Positions 14,961-23,210 of a stretch of 40,898 nucleotides of DNA are shown one piece after another. The DNA is from an uncultured Collinsella sp. (GTDB lineage: Bacteria; Actinomycetota; Coriobacteriia; Coriobacteriales; Coriobacteriaceae), in contig UQKV01000018.1 of NCBI GenBank assembly GCA_900541665.1, forward strand, positions 1 to 40,898, read 5' to 3'. The position numbers and the translations under genes were made by a program. The first letter of the stretch is position 1. Every line of letters starts with the position of its first letter. The notes under the pieces were generated by a model that had not been told where the DNA came from, searched no databases, and saw only the letters and a list, made by a program, of their open reading frames with translations.

Positions 14961-17900
14961 TATGCATTCACGACCTTTCCGGTTTCGCGATCGAGTTTTT
15001 GCGAGACGACGCGACTGACGCCGTCGGCTTGCATCGAGACGCCGTAGAGGACGTCAGCATCCTCCATAGTACGGCGCTGATGCGAGATAACCAAGAGCTG
15101 CGTATCGGAACGCAACACATCGAGCGCGCCGATGAGCTTGGACAGGTTGGCGTCGTCGAGCGCCGCCTCGACCTCGTCCAGTACATAGAACGGCACCGTG
15201 CGCGTGCGATAAACGGCAAAGAGCAGGGCGAGCGCCGTCAGACTCTTCTCGCCGCCCGACATGAGCATCATCTTGGTGATGCGCTTGCCGCGCGGCTGAG
15301 CCACGACCTCGATACCCGTATCAGCCGGATGCTCGGGGTCGGTCATCTCCAGATGAGCCTGGCCTCCCGGGAAGAGCATGGCAAAGATCTCTCTGAAGTT
15401 CGCATCGACCTTCTCGAAGGTTACCAGGAACGCCTTGCGCATCTTACGGTCGATAGCCACCGTGATCTTGGTGAGCGCCTTGCGCGCGCCCTCCAAATCG
15501 GCCAGCTGTTCCTCGATGTAATCGGCGCGGCGCTTGAGCTGCTCGTACTCTTCCATGGCAACCTGGTTCACCGGACCCAGGTTGTTAATTTGGCGAACAA
15601 GCTGGTTGAGCTCACGCTCGGCAGCGTCGCGGTCGGTGGGCGCGGGAAGCATGAGCGCTTCCTCGAGCACCGTGGTGCCGTCGGCGGTAATGGCCTTGAT
15701 GGCCGCCTCTACCTGTACCTCGAGCTTGCCGCGTGCGACCTTGAACTCGTTTTGCGTGGCGGAAGCGGTATCGACTCGCTCCTTAGCGCGGGCAACCTCT
15801 GCCTTGGCATCCTCGATGGTCTTCTTGAGCGAGGCCGAGTCCGCCTCCTCGAGTGAAGCCTGATCACGCAGGCGCGCGGCCCAATCCGACGCGCGCTCCA
15901 GCAGGGCCGAATAGCGCTCGTGCATGGGGTCGACGCGCAGACGCAGCAGCTCGAGTGAGCGCGAGGCCTGGCGTGTTCCGCGGATACGACGGTCGATGCC
16001 CTCAAGACGATGCTCCAGGTCGGGAACGCGGCCCTTCAGCGAACGCAGGCGTTCGCTCGTCTGGGCTAGGCGAACCTTGGCGTCGGCGAGCTTGCCGGCA
16101 GCCTCGGAATCGTCACGGCGAACGCGGTCGAGTTCGTCGTTGGCCTCGGCAATCTGCAAACCCAGATCGCTTGCCTGCGCACGGGCCTCGTCACGCGAAC
16201 GGGTAAGCTCGTCAACACGCGGGCGCGCAGCGCGAACGGCCTCGGAGGCCTGCTCGCGGCGCTTGGAGATGCGCACGCGCTCGACCTCGGCATTGTTGGC
16301 GCTTTGCTCCAGACGGCCGATCTCGGAAAGCAGCGAGCGGCGCTCGCCCTCAAGGCGGGCAATCTCACCGGCGGCATCGCCCTCGGCGGCACGCGCTTCC
16401 TCAACGGCCGCATTGGCCTCAACGACCTGGCCTGACACATGTTCAAACACAGCGGCCAAATCGGGCTCCAAGCCCTCCAGCTCGCGAATGCGACGCTTGC
16501 GCTCCAGAGCACCCGACGCCTCGCCGGCATCGAGGCCCACGCGCACAAGGCCGCCACAGCTTACGCGAGCGCCATCGGGAGTCACGTAGGTCACACCGTC
16601 AACGACAGGCGCGGCCAGCGCGGCAGCCAAGTCATCGACCACGTAATAGCCGCCGAGCAGCGCCTCGACAATCGGGCCATAACCGGCACGCACGGAAAGG
16701 CGATCGACCAGACGCGAACCGGCAGCGCCCTCGGCGGCAGCAGAGCCGCTCACGCCGCGCGCCACCAGCAGCGCCTCACCCGAGGCCTTCTTCTGGTCCA
16801 GAGCGGCACGACCGGCACGCTCAAGCGAGGACGTATCGTCAAACAGCAGCGCATCGATATCGCCGGCGAGCAATTGCTCAACCAGGCCCTCAAGCTCGCG
16901 CGGGGCCTCGAGCACGTCACCCAGACGACCCAAGACATCGTCGCCGAGCGCACCCACCAGACGGCTCACCAGCGGCGAGCTGTCGGCCATGCGGGCATCG
17001 AGTTTCTTTTGGCTGGCAAGCTCCGAGCGCACCTCGGAGAGCTTGTTACGCGCTTCACTCTCGCGGGCACGCAGGTCCTTCAGGGCCGCGCGTGCCGCCT
17101 CGGTGGCCTCACGCGCATCGACCTGAGCCTGGCGCGCTTCCTCAAGAGCGCCCTCAAGCTCCTCGGCGCGGTCTCGACGGCTCTCGAGCGAGGCCGTGAC
17201 CTCCTCGAGCTGTTCATCGATCTGCTCCAGGCGCGAGGCATACATGTTGTCCTCGACCTCGGCATTGCTCAAGGAATCCTTCACCTTAGCGAGCTCGAGC
17301 GCGGCGTTATCGGCCACGCACTGCACATCGCGTTGCTCACGCGTAAGCTGCGAAATCTGATTATCGAGCGCCACTCGCCGCTCGTGGAGCTCAGCGGCGG
17401 CAGGACCGGCGGCGTCAACGTCCTCCTGGGCCTGCGTGTGCGCGCCGGTCACTTCCTCAAGCTGGGCGCGCGCGTCCTCGAGCTCCTCGACCACGCGACG
17501 ACGCTGATGCTCGGAGCTCGAGATCTGGCCGCGCATGTCGGACAGGCGCGACACCATGTTGTGGCCCTTTTCCTCGAGCAGGCGCATGTCGGAGTTAATG
17601 CGGCCGACCACATCTTGCATATGACGGCGCTGCTCGCCCAGGTCGCCCACAAACAGGCCCTTTTCCTCGAGCATGACCTGGAGCTTCTCGAGCTCGCGCT
17701 CCTTTTCGCCCAAGCGGTACTGCGCAAGCTCAAGCTCGGCGGCACCTTCCTTGGAGCGGCTCTCCAGGTCGTTCCACTGCGACTGCAGCGAACGCAGCTC
17801 GTCGACGGCCAGCATCTGCGTAAGCTCGTTCGCGCGCGAGGACAGCTCTTTGTACTTGCGCGCGCGATCGACCTGACGCTCCAACGGTCGCAGCTGACGG

Positions 17901-18496
17901 GCGATTTCCTTATTGATGTCGCGGGCACGCGTCAGGTGCTCGTCCATCGACTTAATCTTTTTGAGCGCACGCTCCTTGCGGCGCTTGTGCTTGGAGATGC
18001 CGGCGGCCTCCTCGATGAGGGCACGGCGTTCCTCGGGGCGGCTCTGCAAAATGGCGTCGAGCTTGCCCTGGCTAATAATGGAATGCGTATCCTTGCCCAG
18101 GCCCGAATCGTGCAGGATGTCCTGAATGTCCATCAGGCGGCACGGACTCGAGTTGATGAGGTACTCGCTTTCGCCCGAGCGATACATGCGACGGGTGATG
18201 GCGACCTCGTCAAAATCGACGGGCAGCATATGGTCCGAGTTATCGAGCACCAACGTGACCTCGGCGACACCCACCGGCTTGCGCGCTGACGAGCCCGAGA
18301 AGATGACATCCTCCATGGCCTGGCCGCGCAGCTGCTTGGCGCTCTGCTCGCCCAGGACCCACAGAATGGAGTCGGAGATGTTCGATTTTCCCGAGCCGTT
18401 GGGACCGACGATGACGGTCAGGCCCGGCTCAAACGTCATATGGGCGCGGTCGGCAAACGACTTGAACCCTTTGAGCGTGAGGGACTTGAGATACAC
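14960..18496 (-). CDS. smc: Chromosome segregation ATPase SMC
   Basis: Condensin core ATPase that organises and segregates the chromosome; acts as a dimer with ScpA/ScpB, which are not in this window. 1178 aa, full length. Seen: N-terminal Walker A GPNGSGKSN (31-39), a QxxG-type lobe, a first long coiled coil (about 165-490), a hinge domain in the middle (about 500-660, including the Gly-rich dimerisation segments), a second coiled coil (about 670-1000), then the ABC signature LMSGGEKSLTALALLFA and Walker B FYVLDEVEAALDD. Start is GTG 18494-18496 with GAGGAA upstream, just after rnc. The rnc-smc-ftsY-ffh order is the classic Gram-positive arrangement. Confidence 0.98.
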   Translation of the reverse strand: MYLKSLTLKGFKSFADRAHMTFEPGLTVIVGPNGSGKSNISDSILWVLGEQSAKQLRGQAMEDVIFSGSSARKPVGVAEVTLVLDNSDHMLPVDFDEVAITRRMYRSGESEYLINSSPCRLMDIQDILHDSGLGKDTHSIISQGKLDAILQSRPEERRALIEEAAGISKHKRRKERALKKIKSMDEHLTRARDINKEIARQLRPLERQVDRARKYKELSSRANELTQMLAVDELRSLQSQWNDLESRSKEGAAELELAQYRLGEKERELEKLQVMLEEKGLFVGDLGEQRRHMQDVVGRINSDMRLLEEKGHNMVSRLSDMRGQISSSEHQRRRVVEELEDARAQLEEVTGAHTQAQEDVDAAGPAAAELHERRVALDNQISQLTREQRDVQCVADNAALELAKVKDSLSNAEVEDNMYASRLEQIDEQLEEVTASLESRRDRAEELEGALEEARQAQVDAREATEAARAALKDLRARESEARNKLSEVRSELASQKKLDARMADSSPLVSRLVGALGDDVLGRLGDVLEAPRELEGLVEQLLAGDIDALLFDDTSSLERAGRAALDQKKASGEALLVARGVSGSAAAEGAAGSRLVDRLSVRAGYGPIVEALLGGYYVVDDLAAALAAPVVDGVTYVTPDGARVSCGGLVRVGLDAGEASGALERKRRIRELEGLEPDLAAVFEHVSGQVVEANAAVEEARAAEGDAAGEIARLEGERRSLLSEIGRLEQSANNAEVERVRISKRREQASEAVRAARPRVDELTRSRDEARAQASDLGLQIAEANDELDRVRRDDSEAAGKLADAKVRLAQTSERLRSLKGRVPDLEHRLEGIDRRIRGTRQASRSLELLRLRVDPMHERYSALLERASDWAARLRDQASLEEADSASLKKTIEDAKAEVARAKERVDTASATQNEFKVARGKLEVQVEAAIKAITADGTTVLEEALMLPAPTDRDAAERELNQLVRQINNLGPVNQVAMEEYEQLKRRADYIEEQLADLEGARKALTKITVAIDRKMRKAFLVTFEKVDANFREIFAMLFPGGQAHLEMTDPEHPADTGIEVVAQPRGKRITKMMLMSGGEKSLTALALLFAVYRTRTVPFYVLDEVEAALDDANLSKLIGALDVLRSDTQLLVISHQRRTMEDADVLYGVSMQADGVSRVVSQKLDRETGKVVNA

Positions 18497-18506
18497 GGTT
18501 CCTCGC

Positions 18507-19232
18507 TTACACGTGCTTCTTGTTCAGAATCACGCCGTTGGTGGTGTAACCCATGCGGTCGAGTGCTTCGAGCGCGGCGGCTCCCTCGGCTTCTTTCTTT
18601 GAGGAGCCGGAGCCGCGACCCTGACGAATACCATCGATCAAAACCACGGCGGTAAAGGTGGGCGCATGCGCCGGGCCCTCGGAGCCAACGAGCTTGTACG
18701 CCGGGGGCTCGTGACCGTCGGCTTGCACACACTCCTGCAAAAACGACTTGGGGTTCGCGGGGTGCTCGGCACGCTCGGAAGCCAAATGCGGCTTAAGCGT
18801 ACGGTGAATGAACTCCGCCGCCGCATCCCAGCCGGCATCCAGGTACAGCGCGCCCACGAGCGACTCATAGACGTTCTCGAGCGCCGAATGCAGGCCGCGC
18901 GCACCGGTACCGGTCTCGGAGGCACCAAAGATGATGATGTCGTCAATGCCCAGCTCGTGAGAAACCTCGGACAGCGTAGCGCCCGAGACAAGCGACACCT
19001 TCAGGCGCGTGAGCTTGCCCTCGTCAAACTCCGGATAGGACTCAAACAGGGAGCGTGCGACCACAGCGCCCAAAATGGAATCGCCCAAGAACTCAAGGCG
19101 CTCATAGCTGGCAGAAACCGGCTGGCCCTCGACTGCCGAGGGATGCGTAAGCGCCGCGCGCAGCAGCACCTTATTGTTGAACTCGTGGCCCAAGATTTCC
19201 TGGGCGCGCGTAAGTCGTTCGGATAAAGCCAA
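18507..19232 (-). CDS. rnc: Ribonuclease III
   Basis: Double-strand-specific endoribonuclease for rRNA maturation and mRNA turnover. 241 aa: an RNase III domain with ERLEFLGDSILG (catalytic Glu44 and Asp51) and ENVYESLVGALYLD, then a C-terminal dsRNA-binding domain (KSFLQECVQADG ... GRGSGSSKKEAEGAAALEAL). In the second catalytic block, Asn stands where E. coli has Asp114, a replacement I believe occurs in other bacteria. The start is TTG 19230-19232, with GGAGG eight nt upstream overlapping the acpP end. It lies between acpP and smc in one run of co-directional genes. Confidence 0.97.
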   Translation of the reverse strand: MALSERLTRAQEILGHEFNNKVLLRAALTHPSAVEGQPVSASYERLEFLGDSILGAVVARSLFESYPEFDEGKLTRLKVSLVSGATLSEVSHELGIDDIIIFGASETGTGARGLHSALENVYESLVGALYLDAGWDAAAEFIHRTLKPHLASERAEHPANPKSFLQECVQADGHEPPAYKLVGSEGPAHAPTFTAVVLIDGIRQGRGSGSSKKEAEGAAALEALDRMGYTTNGVILNKKHV

Positions 19233-19235
19233 GAC

Positions 19236-19478
19236 TTAGGCCTCCTTGGCAGCTTCGATAGCGTCGACGGCGTCGGCGACAGAGTTGAGCGAGAGCAGGG
19301 TCTCGTCATCGATCTCGAGGTTGAACTCGTCCTCGATAGCCGTAACCAGCTGCAGGCGCTCGAGCGAGTTGGCATCGAGGTCGTCAAAGGTGGTCTCATC
19401 GCTAATTTCGGCAACATCGACGCCCAGAACGTCAGCAGCGACCTCGGCGATCTTGTCGAAGATTTCGGAGCGGTCCAT
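19236..19478 (-). CDS. acpP: Acyl carrier protein
   Basis: Small acidic carrier of acyl chains on a 4'-phosphopantetheine arm for fatty-acid and phospholipid synthesis. 80 aa. The attachment serine is Ser38 in DLDANSLERLQLV, so the usual DSL motif is NSL here. ATG 19476-19478 follows AGAGGA. It lies downstream of plsX, which uses acyl-ACP, with a GC-rich palindrome (19515-19536) in the gap. Confidence 0.95.
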   Translation of the reverse strand: MDRSEIFDKIAEVAADVLGVDVAEISDETTFDDLDANSLERLQLVTAIEDEFNLEIDDETLLSLNSVADAVDAIEAAKEA

Positions 19479-19503
19479 AGCGCTTCCTCTCATAGTGCAT
19501 GAA

Positions 19504-19536
19504 TACCAAAAGAATGGTACCGCCCGGGCGGTACCA
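19504..19536 (-). terminator. 22-bp perfect palindrome before acpP
   Basis: TGGTACCGCCC joined to GGGCGGTACCA (19515-19536), followed on the minus strand by ATTCTTTTGG. It could fold as a hairpin with a small loop and act as an intrinsic terminator or attenuator between plsX and acpP. Equally it could be a protein-binding site; it contains GGTACC cores but does not match the FapR consensus. Confidence 0.55.
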
Positions 19537-19592
19537 AGACACGGTTCTGATTCTACCCCACGACGCACGCCCCGAGGCGCATAACGCCGCTG

Positions 19593-20612
19593 TTATAAAA
19601 CGATACCGTCCATGGAGTTGGCGACGTTCTCGACCAGCCCCGCGCGCACGGCTTCGGCCGCCGCGAGCGTACCGTTTTTAACAGCCTCGACCGAGGTGGC
19701 GCCATGGCCGATCAGGACCACGCCACGCAGGCCCAAAAGAATCGCGCCGCCCTTGGCGTCGCCCGAAAGCTTGGCCTTTATCTCGCGCATCTGCTTTTTA
19801 ATGAGCAGCGCGGCGATCTTGGTGCCGAGCGAAGACATAAAGGCACCCTTGAGTTCCTGCAGCAAAAACTTGGCAGCGCCCTCGGTGGCCTTGAGCGCAA
19901 TATTGCCCGACATGCCATCGGCAACGACGACATCGAAGTTACCTGAGGTGATGTCCGTTCCCTCACAGTTACCAACAAAGCCGGGAACGGCGGCTTTCAT
20001 GGCCGGGAAGCAGGCCTTGGTAAAGTTGGAGCCCTTCTCGTCCTCGGTGCCGTTACCAAGCAGGCCCACGCGGGGATGCTCGATGCCCAGGACGACGCGG
20101 GCATAGGCGCTACCCATCTGGGCAAAACGCACCATGTCATCGACCTCGACATCGGGGTTGGCGCCCATATCGCACAGCACCGTCAGACCGCCGGCGCGAT
20201 TGGGCAGCGCATTGGTCAGACAGGGACGCACCGGCTGCTTCTTACCTTCGGCCATATATCTAAACGGCGTGACGTAGGCGGTCGCAGCGGCGGTCATGGC
20301 GCCGGTGGAGCCGGCGGAGAAAAACGCGTCCGCATTTCCCTTCTTGATGGCGCGGCACGACAGCACGATCGAAGACTTGCGTTTGGTCATCACGGCGCGA
20401 ATGGGATCGTCATCCATGGCGATAACGTCGGGTGCCTCAAGGGCCTCAACACGTGCGTGGGAAGCAGCAAAGGGATTGACGATTTCGGCGGGGCCAGCTG
20501 CCAAGACCTCGATATCGGGATCGGCGGCAAGTGCAGCCTCGATACCATCGAGAACAACCTGAGGTTTCTCGTCTCCACCCACAACGTCTACACAAACGCG
20601 AACGTTACTCAT
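19593..20612 (-). CDS. plsX: Phosphate acyltransferase PlsX
   Basis: Makes acyl-phosphate from acyl-ACP, the first committed step of the PlsX/PlsY route to phosphatidic acid; soluble, peripheral to the membrane. 339 aa. Seen: N-terminal VRVCVDVVGGDEKP (the usual GGD/D motif), the GAMTAAATAYVTPF segment, CDMGANPDVE, LLGNGTEDEKG, and the C-terminal GVVLIGHGATS. Start chosen at ATG 20610-20612, because TAAGGAG is well spaced from it; an ATG two codons earlier is too close. It follows rpmF and precedes acpP, the common rpmF-plsX-(fab)-acpP arrangement. Confidence 0.96.
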   Translation of the reverse strand: MSNVRVCVDVVGGDEKPQVVLDGIEAALAADPDIEVLAAGPAEIVNPFAASHARVEALEAPDVIAMDDDPIRAVMTKRKSSIVLSCRAIKKGNADAFFSAGSTGAMTAAATAYVTPFRYMAEGKKQPVRPCLTNALPNRAGGLTVLCDMGANPDVEVDDMVRFAQMGSAYARVVLGIEHPRVGLLGNGTEDEKGSNFTKACFPAMKAAVPGFVGNCEGTDITSGNFDVVVADGMSGNIALKATEGAAKFLLQELKGAFMSSLGTKIAALLIKKQMREIKAKLSGDAKGGAILLGLRGVVLIGHGATSVEAVKNGTLAAAEAVRAGLVENVANSMDGIVL

Positions 20613-20628
20613 ATACATGCTCCTTATA

Positions 20629-20659
20629 CAAAAATGGCCGACTCATTGAGCCGGCCATT
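20629..20659 (-). terminator. Hairpin/attenuator between rpmF and plsX
   Basis: Minus strand AATGGCCG ... CGGCCATT (20633-20659) followed by TTTTTG, ending about 17 nt before the plsX start. It forms an intrinsic terminator within the presumed rpmF-plsX transcript, so downstream genes depend on read-through or on their own promoter. Confidence 0.75.
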
Positions 20660-20699
20660 GTGGTTCCATTTGGAACGGCATCGCATCCAGAGTATACCG

Positions 20700-20879
20700 T
20701 TACTCGGTAACGATAACCTCGCGGTCCTTGTAGAAACCGCAGCTGGGGCACACGTGGTGCGGAAGCTTGACAGCGCCGCAACGGGGGCACGTGGACTGAG
20801 CCGCAGCCGAGATCTTCATGTTGGCGGAACGACGGGTGTGAGTGCGGATACGACCCTGCTTTTGTTTAGGTACGGGCAT
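20700..20879 (-). CDS. rpmF: 50S ribosomal protein L32
   Basis: Small zinc-binding large-subunit protein, 59 aa, beginning MPVPKQKQGRIRTHTRRSA. It carries two Cys pairs, CPRCG (31-35) and CPSCG (44-48), with the linker AVKLPHHV, the zinc-binding C+ form of L32. The ATG is preceded by AAGGAAGG. It lies between the YceD-like gene and plsX, the standard yceD-rpmF-plsX order. Confidence 0.97.
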   Translation of the reverse strand: MPVPKQKQGRIRTHTRRSANMKISAAAQSTCPRCGAVKLPHHVCPSCGFYKDREVIVTE

Positions 20880-20943
20880 AGTGACCTTCCTTATGAACTA
20901 TCCAGTGTGGCGATTACGCGCAAGTAGCGATACTACCACAGTT

Positions 20944-21498
20944 TTACTCATCAAGCTTGAGATTCTTCAATGCTGCAAATGGATTTTCCGTGGCTTCGGC
21001 CCATTCGGCCTCGGCTTGGGCAGCACAATCGCATTGTTCCACGTTGAGATTGCAACCGCAAGTGGGGCACAGACCGCGGCAATCGGGCTTGCAGAGCACC
21101 ACGAACGGCGTGTCCATAACGACGGCATCGTTGATGGGCTCACCCAGATCGACGATGCGGTCCTCACCCAGGAGCTCGTAGCCGTCCTCGTAAGCCTCGG
21201 GATCCTCGGGCTCCTCAAAGAGGTAGAACTCCTCGATCTCGCCGGCGATATCAAACGAGGCGGGCTCCAGGCAACGGTCGCACTCGCCGGTGGCGTGCGC
21301 GCGGACCATGCCCGTGAGCAAGACACCGGTACCGGCATTGGTAAAGACAACGTCGTAGTCGATGCCGTCCTGTAGCTGGTACTCCTTCTCGCCCACCGTG
21401 TAGGTGGCGACATCGACCTTACCGGTCAGCGGATACGAATCTCCAGGAAACTCGAGCTGCTCGGAAAGATCGACGGTAACGCTCGGGAACTCAGCCAT
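20944..21498 (-). CDS. YceD/DUF177 family protein
   Basis: 184 aa, the conserved partner gene upstream of rpmF (23S rRNA accumulation protein YceD family). Seen: LEFPGDSYPLTGKVD, the CDRCLEP motif in the middle, and a C-terminal cysteine cluster (CKPDCRGLCPTCGCNL ... CDC), typical of the Gram-positive DUF177 form, which may bind zinc. The ATG overlaps the stop codon of the preceding coiled-coil gene (TAATG), so translation is coupled. Confidence 0.9.
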   Translation of the reverse strand: MAEFPSVTVDLSEQLEFPGDSYPLTGKVDVATYTVGEKEYQLQDGIDYDVVFTNAGTGVLLTGMVRAHATGECDRCLEPASFDIAGEIEEFYLFEEPEDPEAYEDGYELLGEDRIVDLGEPINDAVVMDTPFVVLCKPDCRGLCPTCGCNLNVEQCDCAAQAEAEWAEATENPFAALKNLKLDE

Positions 21499-21995
21499 TA
21501 CCACTGACCATTCTGTTGGGCAGCACCCTCGTTGAGCTGCTGACGGCAACGGGTAACGGTGCCGGTCAGACTCTTGAGGTTCTCCTCCAGGTGCGTAAAG
21601 ACCTGCTCTGCGTAGTCCTCGGCAGCATAACGCGTCTCGCGCTCGTACTGCTGGGCACGATCGCGGATGTCGTCGGCCTGCTGCTGCGCAAGGCGGACGA
21701 TCTCCTGCTCACCGGCAATGGTGAGGGCCTGCTGCTGAGCGTCAGCGATGATGGAATCGGCCTGAGCGGCGGCGGAAGCCATAAGCTCCTCGCGCTCCTT
21801 AAGGATACGGCGGGACTTCTGCCACTCCTCGGGATAGCTCATGCGGATCTCGTCGAGGATATTGAAGAACACGTCGGCGTCGATGACCTTGAACTGAGCG
21901 TTCTTGCCGAAAGGCGGCTTGGCTTCCTCGATCAGCCCTTCGAGCTCATCGACCAAGCTGACGATCCTATCGCCAGGAAAATTCTCGCCCGGCAT
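21498..21995 (-). CDS. Coiled-coil protein, DivIVA / ATP-synthase-b-like
   Basis: 165 aa, not a known enzyme. The N-terminal part (GDRIVSLVDELEGLIEEAKPP...IDADVFFNILDEIRMSYPEEW) is followed by a long, Ala/Gln/Glu-rich coiled coil (about 75-140: ADSIIADAQQQALTIAGEQE, QQADDIRDRAQQYERET) and a Gln-rich end. Such proteins are often labelled ATPase or DivIVA-like; there is no transmembrane helix, which argues against a true F0 b subunit. ATG 21993-21995 follows AAGGAG with good spacing. It sits between coaD and the YceD gene; a scaffold role in cell-envelope or division is possible but unproven. Confidence 0.8.
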   Translation of the reverse strand: MPGENFPGDRIVSLVDELEGLIEEAKPPFGKNAQFKVIDADVFFNILDEIRMSYPEEWQKSRRILKEREELMASAAAQADSIIADAQQQALTIAGEQEIVRLAQQQADDIRDRAQQYERETRYAAEDYAEQVFTHLEENLKSLTGTVTRCRQQLNEGAAQQNGQW

Positions 21996-22063
21996 CCGGT
22001 CTCCTTTCATAGGTAACATATCATCGTGCTAGTTTACCACATGCCACCAGGCAATAAAAAACG

Positions 22064-22561
22064 TCACGAAAAGCGATGTCTGAGCGCTTCGACCACGTTG
22101 GGCGGCACAAACGTCGATACATCGCTGCCGAGCGAGGCGATCTGGCGAACGACCGAGCTCGAGATGTAACCGTACTGCGGAGCACTCATGACAAAGATGG
22201 ACTCCAGCTCGCTATCCAAGCGATAATTGAGGTCGGCCTGCTGCAGCTCATACTCAAAGTCGGTCATGGCGCGCAGGCCCTTGACCACGGCCCCCGCCCC
22301 CTGCTCACGAGCGAAGTCGACCAAGAGGCCGGTAAAGGGCAGGACTTCGACGCCGTCGATATTACCGAGCGCCTCGCGGGCCAGCGCCACGCGCTCATCG
22401 AGCATAAACGTGGTGCCCACACCGTTTTTACCCTGCGACTCTGCAACAGCGACGATCACACTGGGAAAGATGCGGCGGGCGCGGCGGATCACATCGATAT
22501 GGCCAAACGTGATGGGATCAAAGGTGCCCGGGACGATCACGCGGTTGATGGTGTCATTCAT
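22064..22561 (-). CDS. coaD: Pantetheine-phosphate adenylyltransferase
   Basis: Transfers AMP from ATP to 4'-phosphopantetheine, the penultimate step of coenzyme A synthesis. 165 aa, normal. Seen: the nucleotidyltransferase motif GTFDPITFGH (12-21, TxGH form), ESQGKNGVGTTFMLDERVALAREAL, VKGLRAMTDFEYELQQADLN, and the C-terminal ISSSVVRQIA nucleotide-binding segment. The ATG lies inside the end of rsmD (8-nt overlap), the common rsmD-coaD pair. Confidence 0.97.
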   Translation of the reverse strand: MNDTINRVIVPGTFDPITFGHIDVIRRARRIFPSVIVAVAESQGKNGVGTTFMLDERVALAREALGNIDGVEVLPFTGLLVDFAREQGAGAVVKGLRAMTDFEYELQQADLNYRLDSELESIFVMSAPQYGYISSSVVRQIASLGSDVSTFVPPNVVEALRHRFS

Positions 22562-23210
22562 GGACGTCCTCCTGAAGCGTCGTGGCATCGTTGTTGTCGG
22601 CATCGGTGACGGCACTATCGTCCTCACCGTCGTCATCGCCGACCCAACGAAGCAGGTCGACCGAGGTAATGCCGTAGCGCTTCTCACGTACAGTCTCAAA
22701 GCCTGCCGGATGCGCGCCCGCATCGGCGGAGGCATGCTCAAACAGGGCATAAGCGCCAGGCGCAAGCAGACCCTGCTGAGCCAGGTTCTGCAGCATTTCC
22801 TCGACCGGCTCGGCACCAAAAGCATAGGGCGGGTCGAGCAGGACCAAATCAAAGGGGCCGCCCGGTACACGACCGCGCGAGGCACTTGCCAGCATGTCGC
22901 CCGTGACCACACGCCAACGCGCACGGTCACGGCAGAGCGACTCGATATTCTTGGTAATGAGCCGCGCGGCGTTGCGATCGATCTCAAACGTCGTGAGCGA
23001 GCGGGCCCCACGAGAGAGCATCTCTAACCCTAAGGCACCGGAGCCGCCAAAGGCGTCCAGCACACGAACCTCGTCCAAATCGAAATCGAATGCCGACATG
23101 ACCATAGATGCGCACGCCTCGCGCACGCGATCAGTCGTGGGGCGGGTGACATCGCGACCACGGGGCTCCTCGATCTTACGACCACGCCATTCGCCGCCGA
23201 TGATTCTCAT
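22554..23210 (-). CDS. rsmD: 16S rRNA (guanine-966-N2)-methyltransferase RsmD
   Basis: AdoMet-dependent methylation of G966 of 16S rRNA. 218 aa. Seen: MRIIGGEWRGRKI at the N-terminus, a substrate block RPTTDRVREA, AdoMet motif I VLDAFGGSGALG (50-61), and the catalytic motif DPPY (126-129). The C-terminus has an extra acidic tail (GDDDGEDDSAVTDADNND) beyond the usual domain. The ATG overlaps the recG stop (ATGA), and AAGGAGG lies within the recG end. Confidence 0.96.
   Translation of the reverse strand: MRIIGGEWRGRKIEEPRGRDVTRPTTDRVREACASMVMSAFDFDLDEVRVLDAFGGSGALGLEMLSRGARSLTTFEIDRNAARLITKNIESLCRDRARWRVVTGDMLASASRGRVPGGPFDLVLLDPPYAFGAEPVEEMLQNLAQQGLLAPGAYALFEHASADAGAHPAGFETVREKRYGITSVDLLRWVGDDDGEDDSAVTDADNNDATTLQEDVHE

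Noticed and set aside
19515..19536. FapR operator at the acpP palindrome
   Set aside because: It shares only the GGTACC core with the FapR consensus and lacks the TTAG/CTAA flanks.
22562..23011. N-terminal extension of coaD
   Set aside because: The extension reads rsmD in another frame; the PPAT fold begins at ATG 22561.
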